Positions 46,190 through 52,546 of a stretch of 52,546 nucleotides of DNA are shown piece by piece. The DNA is from an uncultured Prevotella sp. (lineage in GTDB: Bacteria > Bacteroidota > Bacteroidia > Bacteroidales > Bacteroidaceae). The stretch lies in the NCBI GenBank assembly GCA_946624005.1, contig CAMORS010000011.1:1-52546 (forward strand), read 5' to 3'. Numbering within the stretch: position 1 is the first letter of the stretch; the number at the start of each line of letters is the position of its first letter. Below the pieces are notes generated by a model that saw only the letters and a program-made list of their open reading frames with translations, made no database searches and was not told where the DNA came from. The position numbers were made by a program, and so were the translations under genes.

Positions 46190-47020
46190 ATGATGTCATG
46201 GGACACGAACAAGAACCTTTCCAATGAATTGAAGAGCAAGGAAGAAATCATCTCATCAACGGATGTTGAAATACGAGGACTTCGCGCTAAAGTAACCACC
46301 CTCACAGAAGAATTGAATGGTCTCAAATACCGCTTGACACTCATCGATGAGAACGCCGTAGAGCGACTGCGTAATGCCAAGAATGCTGAAACCGCTCGTG
46401 CCGACAAGGCATAAAGCGAACTGGATTCGCTTCAGTCAGCTTATCATAACCTATTAAGGAAGTGGAATGCTCTCTGGATGGAGCCAGAGTACAACGAGGC
46501 AGCAAGGAAGGTAAAGGAGCGCAAAGAGCGTGAGGCTCGACTTGCCGCAGAGAAGCAAGATCGATACCAGAGCGTTCTCAATCGTTTCATTGCAGAAGGG
46601 CGTTCTGCTCTCAGAGCATTCGCACTTTCAAATAGAACAAACTTCATCGACAAAGAGGCAGCATCCATCTACTACGGCATCATAGCTGTTGCCCATAAGA
46701 TGAAATTGAGCCTTGGTACAAAGGAAGGTATAACCTCGGCTGTCAACAACTTCCTTAGTGGTATGTCATGGCGTGACTGTTCAAAATTCCATGTAGAGTG
46801 CGTCACTAACTGGACACATCTATTTGCGGAACGGGATGTGACCTACGAGCCATCTATCATAGACAACTTTATCTCTTTCGTTGATTATATGTCATGTAGT
46901 GCAGAAACCTACACTTCTCTTGGTGGCTCCAATGGCTGTGCAGATCAGCTCACCAATTGGGACGGTACGAGAAAGCTTGGTTTGGAGGCTATAACGAAGA
47001 AGAAAGGACAGTCTTATTAA
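46190..47020 (+). pseudogene. Coiled-coil protein gene interrupted by a single in-frame stop codon
   Basis: Two open segments in the same frame (46190-46411 and 46415-47017) are separated only by TAA at 46412-46414. There is no other stop between them, and the codons across the gap read as natural helical sequence (SELDSLQSAYHNLLRKWNALW). Without the stop the product would be about 276 residues: an N-terminal coiled coil (LKSKEEIISSTDVEIRGLRA; RKVKERKEREARLAAEKQ) and a C-terminal domain of unknown type. One base change from AAA, CAA or GAA would explain the TAA. A different frame just upstream (46119-46195) reads TLYILVFIVAIAVPL, like a membrane anchor, so a second, frameshift lesion may have removed the true N-terminus. 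The C-terminal part could still be translated from ATG 46478. Confidence 0.7.
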
Positions 47021-47042
47021 AGCAGTCAAAGCAGTATGGTTG

Positions 47043-47078
47043 GAGCGATTTATAGAAAATTGTGTCTGCAAATCGCTC
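47043..47078 (+). terminator. Hairpin after the broken gene
   Basis: A perfect 9-bp stem (GAGCGATTT with AAATCGCTC) with an 18-base loop lies 23 bp after the stop. No T run follows, so termination is uncertain. Confidence 0.4.
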
Positions 47079-47148
47079 TCAACTGTTAAAATGTAGCTAA
47101 AAAGCGAAGAATCTTTTGGCATCTTAGCCGTATTTCAAAAATTATAAT

Positions 47149-47156
47149 TACATTTG
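47149..47156 (+). promoter_or_regulatory. Possible -7 box of the AbiJ-like gene
   Basis: TACATTTG fits TAnnTTTG. TTTG at 47115-47118 is about 10 bp too far upstream for a standard promoter. The ATG follows at 47202. Confidence 0.35.
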
Positions 47157-47201
47157 TGGTCAAAATATGACAATTCAAGATAAGAATAGTTTTTTTTTAA
47201 A

Positions 47202-47987
47202 ATGCAAGTAAAGGAACGTTTTTCAAAAAGAATGGGGCTGCAAGCACTAACGGCTGCAATAACTACAAGGCATGATGCACCAGAGGAATTTCGGCAATAC
47301 CTTTTCTTTGTCATGCAGAATTATGGTCTTGGATTGAAGAGGATACGTGAAATAGTATGTCTCGCGACAAAACAAGCTCCCGATTCCAATCAATGGGGAG
47401 AGAATGACTTCATGAAGTCTGAAATAGAGGAAAAGATGGGCTCTTCCTTTTGGCCGTACATCTATGACCTTATTGAAATGTTTTATGACAAACTTAATGC
47501 TTCGGAAAAGAAGGACTTCTCCGATTCTATTAATGAGTATTTCCTTATTCATGGTATTGGATGGAAATTATGCGAAGGCTCAATAGAATATCGAGGGGAT
47601 GATATGTTTGAAAAAGACTTAAAATTAGCTCAAGATGCATTGAAGGAGCGTCACTTGGACGATTCGAAAAGAGAGATTGTCGAAGCCGTCAAGGATATGT
47701 CTCGCAAGCCAGATCCCGACATAACAGGTGCAGTACAGCACTCGATAGCTGCCTTGGAATGCGTTTGCAGGAAAATCTCTGGTGATGAAAAGGATACGCT
47801 CGGTGATGTAATCAAGAAACATCCAAATTTGGTTCCCCCACCACTAAATGAGGTAATTTCAAAAATATGGGGATTTTCCTCTGAACAAGGTCGACACTTG
47901 CGAGAAGGACGTCCCCCTAAAATGGATGAAGCAGAACTTCTTGTTCATTTGTCAGCCTCTATTTGTTTATACTTGTCAAAGAAATAA
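47202..47987 (+). CDS. AbiJ/HEPN-like abortive infection protein (putative)
   Basis: A 261-residue cytoplasmic protein. The N-terminus (RFSKRMGLQ) and the following helical region recall the AbiJ N-terminal domain 4 family. The C-terminal third (GAVQHSIAALECVCRKI ... LGDVIKKHP ... IWGFSSEQGRHLREG ... EAELLVHLSASICLYL) follows the pattern of the Abi C-terminal HEPN domain, in which an Arg/His-containing turn (here GRHLREG) forms an RNase site. Such proteins stop growth of phage-infected cells. No partner toxin or antitoxin is recognised beside it. The assignment is from pattern memory only. Confidence 0.65.
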   Translation: MQVKERFSKRMGLQALTAAITTRHDAPEEFRQYLFFVMQNYGLGLKRIREIVCLATKQAPDSNQWGENDFMKSEIEEKMGSSFWPYIYDLIEMFYDKLNASEKKDFSDSINEYFLIHGIGWKLCEGSIEYRGDDMFEKDLKLAQDALKERHLDDSKREIVEAVKDMSRKPDPDITGAVQHSIAALECVCRKISGDEKDTLGDVIKKHPNLVPPPLNEVISKIWGFSSEQGRHLREGRPPKMDEAELLVHLSASICLYLSKK

Positions 47988-48039
47988 TTGAATGGATACA
48001 AATGGATTATAAGTTCAAACACAACTAAAAGCTTGTATT

Positions 48040-49611
48040 ATGAATATATTTAGTGCTTTAGCAAAATATGCCCAGAACAAAATAGGGAGATTAATGTATG
48101 ATACGGATGGGAATGCCTATCTGTACGATACTAATACAAATGAGTTTAAAGATATTACAATATATTCTCAGGAAAAATTTAGGCCATATGTAAATTTTGA
48201 CTGGAGAGATCGGGACCGAGATGAGAAAATCAAAAAGTGGAAAGACTCTTTTGACAATATTCGTGTTTATAGTGTAAAGGTTGGTGAAGAAGTAATAGAT
48301 GGAGAAAATAAGCCCATTTTGCGCTATGGATTCATCAACGAGAAGGGCTATGCAATTACTCATGCTACATATGATAGAGTTGAGGCTTTTCAGAATGGAT
48401 ATGCGAGGGTTTATGTAAAAGAACATTATTGTAATATTAATAGGCAAGGCCATCCTATGATGGACGGTAAACCCTTTTACAAGGCAGAATTTGTTTTCAA
48501 TGCTAAAGATGGATTTATAATTTGTTGCACAGATGGGAAATATGGGTTAATTAATAAATATCACTATCAGTGTATACCATGTGAATATGATAGTTTGTCC
48601 TTATTGCCCATTTACGAATCAATAAAAAATTGGACTATTATACCAAGCGTCTGGAATGGTATAGATGTTTGCGCAGTAATGAAAAAGAACAGTGTAGATT
48701 ATGTTGCTATATTAGATGGAAACTCTGTATGTAACATTATTGGTAATTTAGCTCCTAAATCCGTTCTTTTATCAGAAAAGTTTCTTGTTATTGAAGAGGA
48801 GGTCGCGAAAGATAACGAAACGTTAACTAAAAAAGGCTTGCTAAATCGCGGGGGTAATAGAATTCTTAATAGTGAATATGATTCTATTGAGATAGTTGCA
48901 AGTAATATTGGCATTGTTACAAAAGACAATTTAAAACAACTTCTTTTTATTGGCGAGAAAGGGTTTAAAGTTTATATAGATAGTTGCGAGGATATAAAAT
49001 ATGGCGAAGCTTATGATAAAGAACGCGGAATAAGATATTGTTATGCGTCAGTTAATGACCATGATTTCGTTTACTTGGAATATGAGGACAAGAAAGGGCT
49101 TCATTCAATGGAAGATTATGCGCCATTCTGTATAGATGACATATTTGAAGACAACTATGATAGTTTATATTTCTCATATAATGGTAAACCTAATAACTAT
49201 TTAGCTGTTGTCTATGGTAATAAAACAAAACTGGTAGATATATTTGGTAATGAAATCATGCCATTAGTCATACCTTCAGACTATTATGTCTTAACAGATA
49301 CATATAGCGAAGGAATTGTTGGAATATGTTTAGATGGAAGCCGACTCTTTAAGGAGTGCAGTTTTATTAATTCAGAAGGAAAGGTTTTGACAGGCTTTTC
49401 TTATTATCGCGTAGAAAAATTTGAAAACGGGAAAGCAAAGGTCTATTATAGTAATGAACATATTAGTGTTACGGAAGTAATAGATAAAGAAGGAAATATT
49501 CTAGAAAGAGAAAGTAAACCCAACGATTCGTGCCCTCCTGATAATACTTGGGCAGATATGATAGATGATGCTTATGAAGGAGATTCTGATGCGCGTTGGA
49601 ATACGGACTAA
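48040..49611 (+). CDS. WG-repeat protein
   Basis: A 523-residue protein without a clear signal peptide or membrane segment. It is built from WG-type beta repeats (RYGFINEKGYAITHATYDRVEAFQNGYARV; CTDGKYGLINKYHYQCIPCEYDSL; FINSEGKVLTGFSYYRVEKFENGKAKV). Such repeats probably form a beta-propeller or solenoid for protein binding; no enzymatic domain is seen. The acidic C-terminus ends DAYEGDSDARWNTD. Codons are much richer in A and T than in the genes left of 46 kb, which suggests foreign origin. Confidence 0.8.
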   Translation: MNIFSALAKYAQNKIGRLMYDTDGNAYLYDTNTNEFKDITIYSQEKFRPYVNFDWRDRDRDEKIKKWKDSFDNIRVYSVKVGEEVIDGENKPILRYGFINEKGYAITHATYDRVEAFQNGYARVYVKEHYCNINRQGHPMMDGKPFYKAEFVFNAKDGFIICCTDGKYGLINKYHYQCIPCEYDSLSLLPIYESIKNWTIIPSVWNGIDVCAVMKKNSVDYVAILDGNSVCNIIGNLAPKSVLLSEKFLVIEEEVAKDNETLTKKGLLNRGGNRILNSEYDSIEIVASNIGIVTKDNLKQLLFIGEKGFKVYIDSCEDIKYGEAYDKERGIRYCYASVNDHDFVYLEYEDKKGLHSMEDYAPFCIDDIFEDNYDSLYFSYNGKPNNYLAVVYGNKTKLVDIFGNEIMPLVIPSDYYVLTDTYSEGIVGICLDGSRLFKECSFINSEGKVLTGFSYYRVEKFENGKAKVYYSNEHISVTEVIDKEGNILERESKPNDSCPPDNTWADMIDDAYEGDSDARWNTD

Positions 49612-49676
49612 TTAAGATGTTAGTAAGAAAGCTTAAAGACTTTTGTTAGGTCCTAGTTAAAACGAAATAATTAAAT

Positions 49677-49684
49677 TACTTTTG
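49677..49684 (+). promoter_or_regulatory. Possible -7 box of the 95-residue protein gene
   Basis: TACTTTTG fits TAnnTTTG, but no convincing -33 box lies at the usual distance. The ATG follows 15 bp later. Confidence 0.35.
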
Positions 49685-49698
49685 TAAGCAAAAACAAA

Positions 49699-49986
49699 AT
49701 GATAGAGATGAAAATAGATAATCTTATCTTAATGAAGGCTCAGTTGGAAAGCTTGTTTGATATGTTATATATAGCCCAACGAACTAAGGATGGTAGGAGG
49801 CGCGAAAAGAGTATCAGAGAAGCAAGACAAGCAATCTCTGATTATTCTCAAACGATACCAACTGAAGTGATGAATCATTTTATTCGTGAGGTTGGAGCCA
49901 ATGCTCTTAACTATCAGCATGCAGATGACATTTCTGAATGCATAAGTGTATTGGATAGTCTTATTAAGGAGCAAGATAAAAAGTGA
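49699..49986 (+). CDS. Small helical protein of unknown function
   Basis: A 95-residue soluble, wholly helical protein, probably two helical hairpins (LMKAQLESLFDMLYIAQRT; SIREARQAISDYSQTIP; ISECISVLDSLIKEQ). No family is recognised. Its size and charge would suit an adaptor, chaperone or immunity protein for a neighbour, but nothing in the sequence proves this. A second ATG lies at codon 4. The next gene follows after 27 bp, so they are probably co-transcribed. Confidence 0.6.
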   Translation: MIEMKIDNLILMKAQLESLFDMLYIAQRTKDGRRREKSIREARQAISDYSQTIPTEVMNHFIREVGANALNYQHADDISECISVLDSLIKEQDKK

Positions 49987-50013
49987 TTATTAAAACAAAA
50001 CAAAGAACAAATA

Positions 50014-50868
50014 ATGAAACATCAGATTATTTCAACTTCAGAATTGAATTTTAATGAGGATTATTCTTTCCTTGAAAAAGATTGGTATAATGAATTGCAT
50101 GATAAAATTGATGCAGGATATACGTCTTTTTATGAAGACTCAGAGGTGGATCCTTTATGGGATAACCACATGGTAAAATACAGTCCAGATAGGAAAAGAC
50201 TTTTGGGAGAAATGCCAAGAGGCACTGATAAGTATGACATTAAAGAAGGGACTGAAATCATATTTGAGATTGGACACAGAGCTTCAGCTTCTCTATCAAG
50301 GGTAACTATACCTGATAGCGTTTCAGTAATAATGCAAAACACTTTTTGTGACTGCGAGAATTTAAAAGAAGTTATTTTAGGTGATGGTCTGAGAATAATT
50401 GGCGATTTGGCTTTTGCTGGTTGTTGCTTTCAAGAAATATTTATACCACGGAATGTAATAATAATAGGAGAATCTTGTTTTTGCGAAAATGACAATTTGG
50501 AAAATGTTTACTTACCTGCAGAATTAGAAGCGATAAGTGAAGATTGTTTTCAAGATTGCGAAAGCCTAAAAAACATATTTGTACCTAAAGGAAGCATTGA
50601 AAAGTTTAAAACTTTGCTACCTGAGAATACTGACTTAATAACAGAAATTGAAGAAGCAGAGTGGGAAGAAATAGAATCAAGCAAGACATATAGCGGTTAT
50701 GCTCTAAATCATAAGCTTGATAATAAATGGACTACATTTAGAGGGAAATTAATCTCATTGGATGAGGAAGAAGAAAATTATGAGGATCCTTTCATAAACC
50801 ATTATTCAGAAGAAGATGCGGATAACTTTTATGGAATGACTGATGGAATGAAAGGAGATTTATGGTAA
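50014..50868 (+). CDS. BspA-type leucine-rich repeat protein, cytoplasmic
   Basis: A 284-residue protein with no signal peptide. Residues about 85-200 form four LRR_5 repeats (SRVTIPDSVSVIMQNTFCDC; LKEVILGDGLRIIGDLAFAGC; FQEIFIPRNVIIIGESCF; ENVYLPAELEAISEDCFQDC). The flanks are acidic and unassigned. LRR_5 proteins are often secreted adhesins, but the lack of an export signal points to an intracellular recognition role. It lies in the AT-rich island between small unknown genes. Confidence 0.75.
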   Translation: MKHQIISTSELNFNEDYSFLEKDWYNELHDKIDAGYTSFYEDSEVDPLWDNHMVKYSPDRKRLLGEMPRGTDKYDIKEGTEIIFEIGHRASASLSRVTIPDSVSVIMQNTFCDCENLKEVILGDGLRIIGDLAFAGCCFQEIFIPRNVIIIGESCFCENDNLENVYLPAELEAISEDCFQDCESLKNIFVPKGSIEKFKTLLPENTDLITEIEEAEWEEIESSKTYSGYALNHKLDNKWTTFRGKLISLDEEEENYEDPFINHYSEEDADNFYGMTDGMKGDLW

Positions 50869-50926
50869 GTCAAAGCAACGATAAAATGAAAAGGTATAAA
50901 TATAGTAACAACAAAACGATAATGTT

Positions 50927-51682
50927 ATGAGTTGGTTTGAAGTAATCCTATTTGTTCTGGAGCTTGTTATTGGGGGATGTGTATTGTTCTATAAAAGGAG
51001 TATAGATGAATTGACGAAAACTCTCTATGCTAGAGACCAAGAATATGAAAAAGAAAAGGGTAAGTATGATGCACTTAACGATTCGTTGCAGACAATTTTG
51101 AAAGAATTTGAGCAAATGAAATCTGCCGTTTCTTTAGAGGAACAAAGAAGGCACAATTGGATAGAGTCAAGAAATCAGAAACTAATAAACCTAATTCGAT
51201 ATTCTGAGATTGTAAATATTGGCAAAGCAAGGTTAATGACGGCACTAAACAATGAGTCGAAATCGGAATTAGAGAAGCTACAAGCAGATATTAATTCTAC
51301 AATAGTTAATTTACGTGTTGACTCTCTTACGCTTATGGGCGTTAATCCTGAAATAAACGACCATTCTGTAACTGCATTTTCAGAAGCCGTATTTCTTCTT
51401 GGTAATGAGGTGTTAGTAAGAATATCCAACGCTCTTTCTTTATTGGAGTCCTATAATAAGATGTTAAACTACGCTCTAACATTACCTGATGGACATGAAA
51501 AGTTGAAGTGGATGCAAAAAGTGCAAGACAACAAGAATGGTCTTATTGAGATGAAAAATGATACAACCTATAATTCTCAAATAGGGTATGAGGATAAAGA
51601 GACACAATATCTTATATATTTGCGAAAAATTTTTGGCAAGGGCATCGTGCTAAAAGCAGATACAGATTCCTGTCGAGATTAA
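50927..51682 (+). CDS. Membrane-anchored coiled-coil protein of unknown function
   Basis: A 251-residue protein with one N-terminal transmembrane segment (about 4-22) and a long coiled coil (about 28-125) facing, most likely, the cytoplasm. The C-terminal half is helical (SVTAFSEAVFLLGNEVLVRISNAL) and ends in a short basic segment. No known family is recognised. Its position between the LRR protein and the FtsZ-like protein suggests a membrane-linked role in the island. Confidence 0.6.
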   Translation: MSWFEVILFVLELVIGGCVLFYKRSIDELTKTLYARDQEYEKEKGKYDALNDSLQTILKEFEQMKSAVSLEEQRRHNWIESRNQKLINLIRYSEIVNIGKARLMTALNNESKSELEKLQADINSTIVNLRVDSLTLMGVNPEINDHSVTAFSEAVFLLGNEVLVRISNALSLLESYNKMLNYALTLPDGHEKLKWMQKVQDNKNGLIEMKNDTTYNSQIGYEDKETQYLIYLRKIFGKGIVLKADTDSCRD

Positions 51683-51724
51683 AATTAGTTCCATTTTTAT
51701 TAGTAATGAGTAGTAATTTAACAT

Positions 51725-51994
51725 ATGGCAAACGAAATACTTATTATAGGAGTCGGCTCTGCTGGTAGCAAAGTCGTGGATAAGGCGATGAAGGATTATC
51801 CTGAGCTATTTGAAAGCGTGGCTATAGGTGGTCATCCCATTGGCGGTGAAGAGACATCATGGCCATATATCAACTTGTTACATGATCGTTGTGAACCAGC
51901 AGGTTTCATGAATCACAAAAGGAATGTGCAGGAGGTGATGGAAGAAAACATGGACGTTATTAAAGAGATGTTCAAATTGTATTTGGAAAAATGA
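51725..51994 (+). CDS. Very short FtsZ/Rossmann-like protein
   Basis: An 89-residue protein that begins ILIIGVGSAGSKVVDKAM, close to the first strand and glycine loop of FtsZ (IGVGGGGGNAVNRM), and ends with NVQEVMEENMDVIKEMFK, which recalls the helix after the GAGGDPEVG loop in FtsZ. The tubulin signature GGGTGTG and all later elements are missing, so it cannot be a complete GTPase. It may be a remnant, a regulator that mimics the FtsZ N-terminus, or simply a small nucleotide-binding fold. Its stop overlaps the start of the next gene (ATGA). Confidence 0.5.
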   Translation: MANEILIIGVGSAGSKVVDKAMKDYPELFESVAIGGHPIGGEETSWPYINLLHDRCEPAGFMNHKRNVQEVMEENMDVIKEMFKLYLEK

Positions 51995-52546
51995 AGAAAA
52001 CCATAAGAATAGTCGTATGGATTGCAGGCATAGTGGTTGTACTTTGTATAGCCATGATGATGATATGCAACCAGATTGTAGTAAACAACGCTAATGGCAA
52101 GGTTTTCTTTGAGATAGATAGTATCAAACATGATAAGGTGGGGTTGTTATTAGGAACCACGCCAAAGGCTCGTATTGGACGTATCACTAACTATTTCTTC
52201 ATATATCGAATCGACGCTGCGGAGCAGTTGTATAAGGCCGGGAAGATTGAAAAGTTTCTGATTAGTGGTGATGAGAATAGCCTGGATGGTGTCAATGAGC
52301 CAGAATGTATGAGGGATTCACTTGTAGCGAGAGGCATACCTGCTAGGGATATCATTCTTGATGGGAAAGGTTATAGAACTATCAATTCCGTCATCAATGC
52401 CAATAAGGTGTATGGTTTGAAGAGTTTTACCATCATATCTCAAAAGTTCCATAACGAACGTGCGTTATATCAAGCAGAGCATCTAGGGCTTGATGTGGAG
52501 AATATACAGGCATATAATGCTAAAGACCCAAAGTCGAGGCGAGCAT
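51991..52546 (+). CDS. SanA/DUF218-family membrane protein, cut by the window end
   Basis: The first 185 residues are present; the gene runs off the right edge. A transmembrane segment (about 8-27) precedes a DUF218/YdcF-like domain (KVGLLLGTTPKARIGRITNYFFIYRIDAAEQLYKAGKIEKFLISGD; VARGIPARDIILDGKGYRTINSVINA). E. coli SanA affects envelope permeability and vancomycin resistance at high temperature. It overlaps the FtsZ-like gene by four bases, so the two should be translated together. Confidence 0.88.
   Translation, partial: MKKTIRIVVWIAGIVVVLCIAMMMICNQIVVNNANGKVFFEIDSIKHDKVGLLLGTTPKARIGRITNYFFIYRIDAAEQLYKAGKIEKFLISGDENSLDGVNEPECMRDSLVARGIPARDIILDGKGYRTINSVINANKVYGLKSFTIISQKFHNERALYQAEHLGLDVENIQAYNAKDPKSRRA

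Overview
The window looks like chromosomal DNA from a Bacteroidales bacterium, most likely Prevotella or a close relative. Four things point there: repeated promoters of the Bacteroidetes type (a TTTG-like box about 20 bp upstream of TAnnTTTG), a SusC/SusD pair behind an ECF sigma/FecR pair, secreted proteins with type IX-style C-terminal tails, and the gene order nusB-yajC-ybbR-coaE. The genus is an inference. No tRNA, rRNA, CRISPR array, integrase or transposase was recognised.

Layout. 1-2.65 kb is repeat-rich and holds one reverse-strand AAA ATPase gene (DUF4143 type) between near-perfect 45-bp inverted repeats. 2.7-5.1 kb has a small protein with a Bacteroidetes-type N-terminal module and a membrane Ser/Thr kinase with a large non-cytoplasmic region. 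5.2-8.6 kb has a Na/phosphate symporter-PhoU protein followed by a response regulator and a histidine kinase, probably a phosphate-related unit. 8.6-11.0 kb (reverse) is rplY/ctc-pth-hslR-purN; 11.2-14.6 kb (forward) is nusB-yajC-ybbR-coaE-DUF5606. A small heat shock protein follows. 15.4-19.3 kb (reverse) is ftcD-hutU for histidine degradation. A highly palindromic spacer separates ftcD from trpS.

19.7-27.3 kb (forward) runs trpS-DUF3467-rhaB-rhaD-TolC-like-GPH transporter-GH130 phosphorylase, a sugar-use block for L-rhamnulose and probably beta-mannosides. 27.4-35.5 kb is an ECF sigma/FecR/SusC/SusD/TlpA-like nutrient uptake locus. The sigma/FecR pair has two copies of a short hairpin repeat on each side. 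35.8-43.5 kb encodes a 1649-residue secreted adhesin-like protein and a C10 (streptopain-like) peptidase with leucine-rich repeats; both end in sorting-type tails. dnaK follows at 43.7 kb.

From about 46 kb to the right end the sequence turns visibly AT-rich and the genes become accessory: a gene broken by one in-frame stop, an AbiJ/HEPN-like protein, a WG-repeat protein, a small unknown, a BspA-type leucine-rich protein, a membrane coiled-coil protein, a very short FtsZ-N-terminus-like protein and a SanA-like protein cut by the window edge. This looks like an acquired, possibly defence-related, island.

The most interesting regulatory signal is that both chaperone genes in the window (hsp20 and dnaK) lack a recognisable TAnnTTTG promoter. 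Each instead has a sigma-54-like -24/-12 element with exact GG-N10-GC spacing, and a TCTGACA half-site 21-25 bp upstream. This suggests sigma-54 control of chaperones in this lineage.
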